DNA of 64,000 bases from NCBI RefSeq assembly GCF_001017435.1, contig NZ_CP011371.1, forward strand, positions 5,518,001-5,582,000, given 5' to 3'. The translations under genes were made by a program, and so were the position numbers. Origin of the DNA: Caldimonas brevitalea. GTDB taxonomy: Bacteria > Pseudomonadota > Gammaproteobacteria > Burkholderiales > Burkholderiaceae_C. The number at the start of each line of letters is the position of its first letter. Positions within the stretch are counted from its first letter, which is position 1. Shown here one piece after another: positions 39,897-47,562 of the stretch. The notes under the pieces are model-generated. The model ran no database searches, was not told where the DNA came from, and saw only the letters and a program-made list of their open reading frames with translations.

Positions 39897-41390
39897 ATGT
39901 TCGCAGCTCCCAGCTTCCCCACCGCCCGGTTCGACGACGCCAGCGCCGCGCTCGAACGGGTGCGCGAGATCTACCACGCCCAGATCGCCCACCTGCGCGA
40001 CGCCCTGCACCGCTTTGTCGCCGGCGACACGCCGACCGCCCACGTGCGCGCCTGCTACCCCTTCGTGCGCGTGCACACCGACACCGTGGCTCGCGCCGAT
40101 TCACGGCTCGCCTACGGTTTCGTCGCCGGCCCGGGCACCTATGAAACCACGCTGACCCGCCCCGAGCTGTTCCGCAACTATTACCTCGAACAGTTCGACC
40201 TGCTGATCAAGAACCACCGGGTGCCGCTCGAAGTCGGCGTCAGCTCCCAACCGATCCCGCTGCATTTCTCGTTCGCCGAAGACGACCATCTCGAAGGCAG
40301 CCTGGAGCGTGCCCGCCGGCTGCTGATGCGCGACGTGTTCGACCTGCCCGACCTGGCCGCGATGGACGACGGCATCGCCAACGGCACCTACGAGCCCAAC
40401 GCCGGCGACCCCCACCCGCTCGCGCTGTTCACCGCGCCGCGCGTCGATTACTCGCTGCACCGGTTGCGCCACTACACCGGCACCGCGCCCGAGCACTTCC
40501 AGAACTTCGTGCTGTTCACGAACTACCAGTTCTACATCGACGAGTTCGTGCGCCTGGGCCGTGAGCTGATGGAGACGGCACCCGACAACTCGCCCGATGA
40601 CGACTATGTGGCCTTCGTCGAGCCCGGCAACGTCATCACGCGCCGCGCCCATCTGCTGCCCAGCGAAGCCGACCTGAGCGGCTCGCCGCCGCCGCGCTTG
40701 CCGCAGATGCCGGCCTACCACCTGGTGCGCAAGGACGGCTCCGGCATCACGATGGTCAACATCGGCGTCGGCCCGAGCAACGCCAAGACCATCACCGACC
40801 ACATCGCCGTGCTGCGCCCGCATGCCTGGATCATGCTGGGGCACTGCGCCGGCCTGCGCAACAGCCAGCAGCTGGGCGACTACGTGCTGGCCCACGGCTA
40901 TGTGCGCGAGGACCATGTGCTCGACGAGGACCTGCCGCTGTGGGTGCCGATCCCGCCGCTGGCCGAGGTGCAGGTGGCACTCGAGTCGGCGGTTGCGGAC
41001 GTGACGCGCTTGCAGGGCTACGAACTGAAGCGCGTGATGCGCACGGGCACTGTGGCCTCGGTCGACAACCGCAATTGGGAGCTGCTGCCGCACCGCACGC
41101 CCGAGCGGCGCTTCAGCCAGAGCCGCGCGGTGGCGCTCGACATGGAAAGCGCCACCATCGCCGCCAACGGCTTCCGCTTCCGCGTGCCTTACGGCACCTT
41201 GCTGTGCGTCAGCGACAAGCCGCTGCACGGCGAGATCAAGCTGCCGGGCATGGCCAACCAGTTCTACCGTGAGCGGGTCGACCAGCATTTGCGCATCGGC
41301 CTGCGGGCGGTCGACATCCTGCGCCAGCAGCGCCAGGACCGGCTGCACAGCCGCAAGCTGCGCAGTTTTGCGGAAGTGGCGTTCCAGTAA
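39897..41390 (+). CDS. amn: AMP nucleosidase
   Basis: A 497-residue enzyme hydrolysing AMP to adenine and ribose 5-phosphate, used in purine salvage. The N-terminal regulatory domain (RVREIYHAQIAHLRDALHRF, GPGTYETTLTRPELFRNYYL) precedes a nucleoside-phosphorylase-like domain with MVNIGVGPSNAKTITDHIAV, MLGHCAGLRNSQQLGDYVLA and ALDMESATIAANGFRFRVPY, where the Glu binds the ribose. MFAAPSFPTARF is taken as start; an in-frame ATG at 39867 would add ten residues and has no better ribosome site. Confidence 0.95.
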   Translation: MFAAPSFPTARFDDASAALERVREIYHAQIAHLRDALHRFVAGDTPTAHVRACYPFVRVHTDTVARADSRLAYGFVAGPGTYETTLTRPELFRNYYLEQFDLLIKNHRVPLEVGVSSQPIPLHFSFAEDDHLEGSLERARRLLMRDVFDLPDLAAMDDGIANGTYEPNAGDPHPLALFTAPRVDYSLHRLRHYTGTAPEHFQNFVLFTNYQFYIDEFVRLGRELMETAPDNSPDDDYVAFVEPGNVITRRAHLLPSEADLSGSPPPRLPQMPAYHLVRKDGSGITMVNIGVGPSNAKTITDHIAVLRPHAWIMLGHCAGLRNSQQLGDYVLAHGYVREDHVLDEDLPLWVPIPPLAEVQVALESAVADVTRLQGYELKRVMRTGTVASVDNRNWELLPHRTPERRFSQSRAVALDMESATIAANGFRFRVPYGTLLCVSDKPLHGEIKLPGMANQFYRERVDQHLRIGLRAVDILRQQRQDRLHSRKLRSFAEVAFQ

Positions 41391-41438
41391 GGGGGACCCA
41401 GGCGGCGCCTCGCCCCCGCGGCGCCGGCCCAACCGCGC

Positions 41439-42029
41439 CTACACCCCGGCCTTCGCGAACACCACCACCGACACGCCGCGCGCCGGACGCTGCGCATCGG
41501 GGTTCTGGTAGGAATGGCGGACGTTGCCGGGGAAGGCCAACACCTCGCCGCTGTCCAGCTCATAAGACTCGCCGGCCACAAACAGCGTCACCCGCCCGTC
41601 CAGGCAGGTGAAAAACTCGCGCGTGCCCGGCAGGTGCGGTGTGCCGCCGAGCACACCGCCGGGCTCGAAGTCCATCACGCTCATCATCTCGTCGGGCACC
41701 GGCTCGGGCAGCAAGTCGCGCTCGGTGACACCGCGCCCGCGCACGCGCACACCGATGTCGCGAGCCGACCACTTGCGGACCTTGGCACGCGGCGCGGCCA
41801 GCAGCTCGTCGATCGGCACGCCCAAGGCGCCGGCCACCTTGACCAGCACCGCCAGCGACGGATTGGCCTCGCCCGACTCCAGGTTGGCGATGGTCGAGCG
41901 CGGCAGCGCACTCGCCGTGGCCAGTGCGTCTTGCGTCAAACGCCTGGCGTGGCGCAGGCTCGTCAGGTTGCGCGCCAGATGGGCGCTGGCGCGCGCCCCG
42001 CTGTCGTCCGGCTCTTGCTTGTTGTCCAT
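41439..42029 (-). CDS. XRE-family regulator with C-terminal cupin domain
   Basis: A 196-residue regulator. The helix-turn-helix (LRHARRLTQDALATASALPR, then STIANLESGEANPSLAVLVK) occupies about residues 20-75; a small-molecule-sensing cupin follows (TREFFTCLDGRVTLFVAGES and LDSGEVLAFPGNVRHSYQNP). The gene diverges from an SDR/QueA-like pair 101 bases away, so these are its probable targets. The start at MDNKQEPDD avoids a nonconserved upstream extension that would overlap the SDR promoter. Confidence 0.88.
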   Translation of the reverse strand: MDNKQEPDDSGARASAHLARNLTSLRHARRLTQDALATASALPRSTIANLESGEANPSLAVLVKVAGALGVPIDELLAAPRAKVRKWSARDIGVRVRGRGVTERDLLPEPVPDEMMSVMDFEPGGVLGGTPHLPGTREFFTCLDGRVTLFVAGESYELDSGEVLAFPGNVRHSYQNPDAQRPARGVSVVVFAKAGV

Positions 42030-42130
42030 CGTCTCGACGTTTTGCCAATGGAGTGGACGCCGCGCTTCGGGCGCCGCGCCTGCGTCTCTACGCTGTGCCT
42101 GTCGATGTTTCAAGTCAACAGGAGCTTCAG

Positions 42131-42889
42131 ATGCAAACAGGATACAAGACCTCCACCCGATCGGCAGAGGCCGGGCGGGGCCCGCGCGTCGCCATCACCG
42201 GCGGCACCTCGGGCCTGGGCCTCGCGCTGGTGCACGAGCTGCGCCGGCGCGGCGCCCAGGTTGCCTTCGTGGCCCGGCAGGCGGCGAGGGTGACGGCACT
42301 CGAGCACGCGCTGCCCGGCAGCCACGGCATCGCGGGCGACGTGGCGGACAAGGCGTCGATCCACCGCATCGCGTTGCAAATCCTCGGACGCCTCGGCGGC
42401 GTGGACGTGCTGGTCAACAATGCGTCCAGCCTCGGGCCGACGCCCTTGGTGCCACTGGCCGACACCGAGTGCGAGGCGCTCGAACGGGCACTGGCCACCA
42501 ACGTGGTCGGGCCGTTTCGTCTCACCAAGGCCTTGCTCGGTGCGCTGTCGGCCTCGGCCCGCGAAGGACGCGGTGCGGTGGTGCTGAACGTCTCCAGCGA
42601 TGCGGCGCTGTCGGCCTACCCGGGCTGGGGCGCCTACGGCGCGAGCAAGGCGGCCCTGCACCAGCTCACCCGGGTGTGGAACGAAGAGCTGGCGCACGGC
42701 GCCGGCGTTCGCTTGCTGTCGCTCGACCCGGGCGACATGGACACGCCCTTGCATGCGTTGGCTGTGCCCGACGCCGATCCCGCCAGCTTGAAGCCGCCAA
42801 GCGTCGCCGCATGCGAGATGGCCGACGCGATCTGGGCGGCCCTGCCCGTGGCCGCTGCCGCAGGTCTCGCCCGCGAAGGTGCAGCATGA
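42131..42889 (+). CDS. Short-chain dehydrogenase/reductase in the QueA-like locus
   Basis: A 252-residue SDR. The cofactor site TGGTSGLGLALVHELRRRGA, NNASSLGPTPL (NNAS), the catalytic serine in VVLNVSSDAAL and YGASKAALHQL (YxxxK) are all present; the PG motif is DPGDMDTPL. AGGAG at 42120-42124 is 6 bases before ATG. Its TGA overlaps the ATG of the QueA-like gene (42886-42889), so the two proteins are made together. Controlled probably by the divergent XRE-cupin regulator. Substrate unknown. Confidence 0.9.
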   Translation: MQTGYKTSTRSAEAGRGPRVAITGGTSGLGLALVHELRRRGAQVAFVARQAARVTALEHALPGSHGIAGDVADKASIHRIALQILGRLGGVDVLVNNASSLGPTPLVPLADTECEALERALATNVVGPFRLTKALLGALSASAREGRGAVVLNVSSDAALSAYPGWGAYGASKAALHQLTRVWNEELAHGAGVRLLSLDPGDMDTPLHALAVPDADPASLKPPSVAACEMADAIWAALPVAAAAGLAREGAA

Positions 42890-44007
42890 TCGCCGCCGAT
42901 CAAGCCGTTCAGCGCCCGGCCGATGCACGGCTGCTGGTCATCGCCGCTGACGGGTCGATACGGCCCACGGCCCGGTCCCGCCTGATCGAGTGGTTACGCC
43001 CGGGCGACCTGCTGGTGGCCAACGATGCCGCCACCCTGCCCGCCAGCCTGTTCGGCACCCATGAGCCCAGCGGCGGGGCCATCGAGGTGCGCCTGGCCGG
43101 GCGCGACACGCTCGACCCGCGCTCGGTCAGCCCCTTCACCGCGGTGGTGTTCGGCGCGGGTGACCACCGGGCCCGCACCGAGGACCGCGCGCCGCCGCCC
43201 ACGCTGCGCGCGGGCGACCGGCTCTTGCTGGGGCCGCTCGACGCGCGTGTCGACGCCCTGCTCGGCCACGCGCGTTTGCTCACCTTGCGATTCGCCGGCA
43301 CGCCGGCCGAGATCTGGGCCGGCCTGGCGCGGCACGGCCGCCCGGTGCAGTACGCGCATGTGCCGATGCCGTTGGCGCTGTGGGATGTGTGGACGCCGAT
43401 CGCGGGCCTGCCGGTGGCCTTTGAGCCACCGTCGGCCGGCTTTGCCCTCGACTGGCGGCTGTTGAGCAGCTTGCGGGCACGAGGCGTGGCCTTCTCGACC
43501 CTCACGCATGCGGCCGGGCTGTCCTCGACCGGTGACCTGCAGTTGGACCGCCGCCTGCCCCTGCCCGAGGCCTATCGCATTCCGAAGGTGACGGCCGAGG
43601 CGATCGCGGCGACACGTCGGGGCGGTGGCCGGGTGGTGGCCGTCGGGACCACCGTCGTGCGCGCCCTCGAACAAGCCTGGGCAACGCATGGCACCGTGCC
43701 GCCCGGAGACGGGCTGGCGACCTTGCGCATCGGCTCGAGCACACGGCTGCAGGTCGTGGACGTGCTGTTGTCGGGCACACACGAGCCCGACACGTCCCAC
43801 CACGCGTTGCTGCGGGCCTTCACCGACGACACCACGCTGCGGCGCGCCGACCGGGCGTTGGAGGCCGAAGGCTTCCGCACGCATGAGTTCGGCGACTCGG
43901 TGTGGCTCGAGCGGCGTGACCGGCGACCGGTCAATGTGGGGCCCGGGCCGGGCGCGACGGGTGTGCGGCCGGCCGACGACCACCGAGAGGGTGCGGCGTC
44001 GCGCTAA
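42886..44007 (+). CDS. Divergent QueA-like protein (tRNA ribosyltransferase-isomerase family)
   Basis: A 373-residue protein with the overall layout of QueA, which transfers the ribosyl part of S-adenosylmethionine to 7-aminomethyl-deazaguanine in tRNA. Recognisable segments are LRPGDLLVANDAATLPASLF, HGRPVQYAHVPMPLALWDVW and GGGRVVAVGTTVVRALE. The normally strict PTAGLHF is PSAGFALDW and the HVGAGTF region reads THAAGLSSTGD, so key substrate residues of queuosine QueA appear lost. It is coupled to an SDR gene and lies under an XRE-cupin regulator, unlike housekeeping queA. It may act on another small molecule. Confidence 0.8.
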   Translation: MIAADQAVQRPADARLLVIAADGSIRPTARSRLIEWLRPGDLLVANDAATLPASLFGTHEPSGGAIEVRLAGRDTLDPRSVSPFTAVVFGAGDHRARTEDRAPPPTLRAGDRLLLGPLDARVDALLGHARLLTLRFAGTPAEIWAGLARHGRPVQYAHVPMPLALWDVWTPIAGLPVAFEPPSAGFALDWRLLSSLRARGVAFSTLTHAAGLSSTGDLQLDRRLPLPEAYRIPKVTAEAIAATRRGGGRVVAVGTTVVRALEQAWATHGTVPPGDGLATLRIGSSTRLQVVDVLLSGTHEPDTSHHALLRAFTDDTTLRRADRALEAEGFRTHEFGDSVWLERRDRRPVNVGPGPGATGVRPADDHREGAASR

Positions 44008-44041
44008 CGGCAGGGCGCGGCGTCGCGCCCCGGCCTGTGGG

Positions 44042-45034
44042 TCACTCCGCCTGCACCTTGGCCGTGCGGATCACGCGGCCCCATTTCGCCGTCTCGGCCG
44101 CGATGAAGTCGTTGAACTCCTTGGGCGTGTTGCCCACCGGCACCGTGCCCATCGCTTCGAGGCGCTGGCGCACCTCGTCTTCGCGCACGATCTGGGCCAC
44201 CTCGTCGGCCACCTTCTGCACGATCTCGCGCGGCGTGGCGGCCGGTGCGATCACGCCGGCCCAGGTGCTGCCGGTGAAGCCGGCGATGCCTTGCTCGATG
44301 AAGGTGGGCACCTCGGGCAGCGCCGCCAGGCGCTTCTCGCTGGCCACGCCGATCAGCCGCACCCGCCCCTGCTTGCCGGGTTGGATGAGGCCAGACGCTG
44401 CGTCGAGGAAAAGCTGGATCTGGCCGCCGATCAGATCGGTCAGCGCCGCGGCCGCGCCGCGGTAAGGAATGTGCACCATGTAGGTCTGCGTCAACGCCTT
44501 CAACAGCTCGGTGCTGAGGTGCGCGGCGGAGCCGTTGCCCGACGACCCGAAGCTGACCTTGCCCGGCTGACGGCGCGCGTACTCGATCATCTCGCGAGCG
44601 GTCTTGAACGGCGCCTCGTTGTGGACGGCTGCGACGAGCGGCGAGATGCCGATCAGCGAGACGCCGGTGAGGTCGCGCGTGGGGTCGTAAGGCAGCTTGG
44701 GATACAGCGTGGTGTTGGCCGCGTGGGCGGCGATGACAACACCGAAGGTACCGCCATCGCCCGGCGACTTGGCCACCGCGTCGACCCCGATGATGCCGTT
44801 GGCACCGGCCTTGTTGTCGACGTTGACGGTCTGCCCGAGCCGCTGCTGCAGGCCGCGGGCGATCAAGCGCGCCGTGACGTCGGTGAAGCCCCCCGGCGGG
44901 TAGGGCACCACCAACCGAATCGGCTTGGACGGCCAGCCGGCCTGTGCGAAGACGGGCGCCGACAGCGCCGCAGCCGACAAGCCGCCGGCGGCCTGCATCA
45001 AAAAGCGGCGTCGGGTGGACACGGGCGAGGACAT
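44042..45034 (-). CDS. Tripartite tricarboxylate transporter substrate-binding protein (Bug/TctC family)
   Basis: A 330-residue periplasmic binding protein. The N-terminus STRRRFLMQAAGGLSAAALS is a signal peptide with twin-arginine character, cleaved near VFAQA. The mature protein has the Bug signatures WPSKPIRLVVPYPPGGFTD, NKAGANGIIG, FGSSGNGSAAHLSTELLK and VPTFIEQGI. No membrane subunits (TctA/TctB) are adjacent; such orphan Bug genes are abundant in Burkholderiales. It diverges from a CoA-transferase gene. Ligand unknown. Confidence 0.9.
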   Translation of the reverse strand: MSSPVSTRRRFLMQAAGGLSAAALSAPVFAQAGWPSKPIRLVVPYPPGGFTDVTARLIARGLQQRLGQTVNVDNKAGANGIIGVDAVAKSPGDGGTFGVVIAAHAANTTLYPKLPYDPTRDLTGVSLIGISPLVAAVHNEAPFKTAREMIEYARRQPGKVSFGSSGNGSAAHLSTELLKALTQTYMVHIPYRGAAAALTDLIGGQIQLFLDAASGLIQPGKQGRVRLIGVASEKRLAALPEVPTFIEQGIAGFTGSTWAGVIAPAATPREIVQKVADEVAQIVREDEVRQRLEAMGTVPVGNTPKEFNDFIAAETAKWGRVIRTAKVQAE

Positions 45035-45110
45035 CGTGGGGACTCTCCGGGTGCGACTGGAAGGTGTGAACCAGTCTAGGGACGGGCCTTGCCAGCGCCC
45101 ATCCGCGCGA

Positions 45111-45147
45111 ACCCCACGTGTCAATTCCGCTGCGCAGTACGTGGGGT
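45111..45147. promoter_or_regulatory. Inverted repeat in the divergent tctC-like/CoA-transferase interval
   Basis: ACCCCACGT (45111-45119) is repeated inverted as ACGTGGGGT (45139-45147), 9-base arms with a 19-base spacer. It lies between two divergent promoters and could be an operator for an unlinked regulator or an RNA hairpin. Function is not shown. Confidence 0.5.
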
Positions 45148-45177
45148 CTCGTCTCAGCTGACGCAGCCGTTTGCGGC

Positions 45178-45206
45178 TTCAGCGCGAGGGTGAAAGACGC
45201 CATACT
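45178..45206 (+). promoter_or_regulatory. Possible sigma-70 promoter of the CoA-transferase gene
   Basis: TTCAGC and CATACT are separated by 17 bases and lie 29 bases before the start codon at 45235. Both hexamers are imperfect. Confidence 0.3.
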
Positions 45207-45234
45207 GCAGCGCTCGAAGGTAGAACGTTCAGAT

Positions 45235-46806
45235 ATGAAGATCCTCAGCGCGGACCAGGCCGCATCGCTCATCCAGGACGGCTGGACCGTCGTCACCGCA
45301 GGCTTCGTCGGTGCCGGCCATGCCGAGGCCGTGACGGCCGCGCTGGAACGCCGCTTCCTGGCGGAAGGGGCACCGCGCGACCTGAGCCTGGTCTATGCGG
45401 CCGGCCAAGGCGACCGTGCGCACCGCGGCGTCAACCACTTCGGCCATGCCGGGCTGCTGAAGCGGGTCATTGGCGGGCATTGGATCTCGGCCCCCAAGCT
45501 CGGCGCGCTGGTGGCCCGCAACGAGATCGAGGCCTACAACTGGCCGCAGGGCGTGATCTCGCATCTCTACCGCGCGATCGCCGGCCACAAGCCCGGTGTG
45601 ATCACCAAGATCGGGCTGCACACCTTCGTCGACCCGCGCCATGACGGTGGTCGTTTGACACCACGCACCACCGAATCGCTGGTCGAGTTGATCGAGTTGC
45701 GCGGCGAGGAGCATCTGTTCTACCCCAGCCTGCCGGTGCACTGCGCATTGATCCGCGCCACCACCGCCGACGAGCATGGCAATCTCACGACCGAGCACGA
45801 ACCCTTCCACCAGGACCTGCTGGCCATCGCGCAAGCGGCGCACAACAGCGGCGGCATCGTCATCGCACAGGTGAAACGGCTCGCCCAGGCCGGCAGCCTG
45901 AACCCCAACCTGGTGCGGGTGCCGGGCATCCTGGTGGACCACGTGGTGGTGACCGAAGACCCGAACGACCACTGGATGACCTTCGGCGAAGCCTACAACC
46001 CAAGCTACACCGGCGAGGTGCGGGCGCCCGACCACGCACCGCCGCCGGTGCCGCTGGACGCCCGCAAGATCGTGCAGCGGCGCGCCTTTCTCGAGCTGCT
46101 CAAGCTGCGCGCGCCGGTGGTGAACCTGGGCGTCGGCATGCCGGCCGGCATCGGCCACATCGCCCGTGAGGAAGGCCATCGCGATTTCACGCTGACGGTC
46201 GAGGCCGGCCCGATCGGCGGCACGCCGGCCCAGCTGCTCAGCTTCGGGGCCAGCGCCAACCCCGAGGCCATCATCGACCATGCGGCGATGTTCGACTTCT
46301 ACGATGGCGGCGGCATCGACATCGCGTTCCTCGGCATGGCCGAACTCGACCCGCTGGGCAATGTCAACGTCAGCCGCTTCGGCGACAAGATCGCCGGGGT
46401 GGGCGGTTTCATCAACATCACGCAGAGCGCGCGCCGGGTGGTCTTGATGGGCAGCCTGACCGCCGGCGGGCTGTCGGTGCGCGCCGGCGACGGACGGCTG
46501 CAGATCGTGCAGGAGGGGCGCGTCGCGAAGGTGGTGCCGCAGGTGGGCCACCTCAGCTTCAACGGTCCGTATGTCAGCGGGCTCGGCCGCGAGGTGCTGT
46601 ACGTCACCGAACGGGCGGTGTTCGAGTTGCGCGAGGGTCGGCTCACGCTGTGCGAAGTGGCACCGGGCATCGACCTGCGGCGCGACGTGTTGGAGCGCTG
46701 CGCCGCGCCGGTGGCCGTCGCGGCCGATCTGCGGACGATGGACGAGCGGGTGTTCCGCGACGGGCCGATGGGCGCTTGTGGCAGGCAGCGGGGGTCGCTA
46801 TCCTGA
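45235..46806 (+). CDS. Acyl-CoA:carboxylate CoA-transferase (propionate CoA-transferase type)
   Basis: A 523-residue single-chain class I CoA-transferase with alpha-like and beta-like halves. VTAGFVGAGHAEAVTAALER begins the first half; the catalytic glutamate lies in LTVEAGPIGGTPAQLLSFG (Glu323), after NLGVGMPAGIGHIAREEG. Such enzymes activate short-chain acids using acetyl-CoA or propionyl-CoA. MKILSADQA at 45235 matches family starts. An inverted repeat and a weak promoter lie upstream. Substrate range unknown. Confidence 0.9.
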   Translation: MKILSADQAASLIQDGWTVVTAGFVGAGHAEAVTAALERRFLAEGAPRDLSLVYAAGQGDRAHRGVNHFGHAGLLKRVIGGHWISAPKLGALVARNEIEAYNWPQGVISHLYRAIAGHKPGVITKIGLHTFVDPRHDGGRLTPRTTESLVELIELRGEEHLFYPSLPVHCALIRATTADEHGNLTTEHEPFHQDLLAIAQAAHNSGGIVIAQVKRLAQAGSLNPNLVRVPGILVDHVVVTEDPNDHWMTFGEAYNPSYTGEVRAPDHAPPPVPLDARKIVQRRAFLELLKLRAPVVNLGVGMPAGIGHIAREEGHRDFTLTVEAGPIGGTPAQLLSFGASANPEAIIDHAAMFDFYDGGGIDIAFLGMAELDPLGNVNVSRFGDKIAGVGGFINITQSARRVVLMGSLTAGGLSVRAGDGRLQIVQEGRVAKVVPQVGHLSFNGPYVSGLGREVLYVTERAVFELREGRLTLCEVAPGIDLRRDVLERCAAPVAVAADLRTMDERVFRDGPMGACGRQRGSLS

Positions 46807-46829
46807 GTTAGCCCTCAGCAGGAGTCCTC

Positions 46830-47036
46830 ATGAGCGAACACGTCTACAAGCTGGTCGAGTTGACCGGGTCGTCCACGGTCGGCAGCGACGATGCGGTGCG
46901 CCGCGCGATCGCCAAGGCGCACGAGACGGTGCGCAACATCCATTGGTTCCAGGTGGTCGAGACGCGCGGCCATGTGGTCGACGGCCAGGTGGCGCACTGG
47001 CAGGTCACGCTCAAGGTCGGCTTCACCCTCGAGTGA
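46830..47036 (+). CDS. Dodecin
   Basis: A 68-residue flavin-storage protein that forms hollow dodecamers. The sequence fits the family along its length: [40 protein letters not shown] (with the flavin-stacking Trp) and a final strand [20 protein letters not shown] is 6 bases from the ATG. It stands 23 bases after the CoA-transferase gene and may be co-transcribed with it. Function in flavin or CoA storage is established for the family only. Confidence 0.95.
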   Translation: MSEHVYKLVELTGSSTVGSDDAVRRAIAKAHETVRNIHWFQVVETRGHVVDGQVAHWQVTLKVGFTLE

Positions 47037-47072
47037 TCGTGGGCTGCAACCCCATTCCAGGGTGACAGGCCA

Positions 47073-47312
47073 CTAGCGCCGCCGGCGGCTCGACCGCGCC
47101 GGTGTCACCTCCTCGGTCGGGTAGCGGTCGCGCACGCGGGCGTTGAAGTGCCGGCCGAGCGAATCGGCGGCCAGCAACTCGTCGTAGGCCTCCTGCGGCA
47201 CGTCCTCGTAGCGGTAGACGCGGCCGGTGGCGAACTCGACTTCCAGCAGCTGGTGCGACGGGTCGTAACCCACCGAGCGCAAGCTGCTGGAGGCGACGGT
47301 GTGACGTTGCAT
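47073..47312 (-). CDS. KTSC-domain protein
   Basis: A 79-residue protein whose core (SSLRSVGYDPSHQLLEVEFA, YRYEDVPQEAYDELLAADSL and FNARVRDRYP) is a KTSC domain, a small fold related to the C-terminus of lysyl-tRNA synthetases. The tail is Arg-rich. MQRHTVASS is chosen because the domain starts just after; an upstream ATG at 47369 is possible. It is convergent to dodecin and divergent from the EF-G paralogue. Molecular role unknown. Confidence 0.8.
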   Translation of the reverse strand: MQRHTVASSSLRSVGYDPSHQLLEVEFATGRVYRYEDVPQEAYDELLAADSLGRHFNARVRDRYPTEEVTPARSSRRRR

Positions 47313-47442
47313 GGGCAAGGCAGAGATCGGGCTGGCGTCAGGCCCCGTGACGGCGCTCGAAGCCTGCATCGCCGACAGGGGTGCTGCCCCGCTCCGGCAA
47401 GGCCCGTTCCCAGGCGGCGCGGCAGTTCGGTCCCCAACGGCC

Positions 47443-47471
47443 TTGTGCGCCCGCGCCTGATCCCTTACGCT
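47443..47471 (+). promoter_or_regulatory. Possible promoter of the EF-G paralogue
   Basis: TTGTGC and TACGCT are separated by 17 bases, 92 bases before the start at 47563. The match to the sigma-70 consensus is partial. Confidence 0.3.
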
Positions 47472-47562
47472 GTGCCGCTTCGGTCGGCCCACTGAACGGT
47501 GGCGCGACCTGCCCGCCATGCACGGCGCAGGCGCCGCCTCCGCGTCTCACAGGAGAGCGCCC

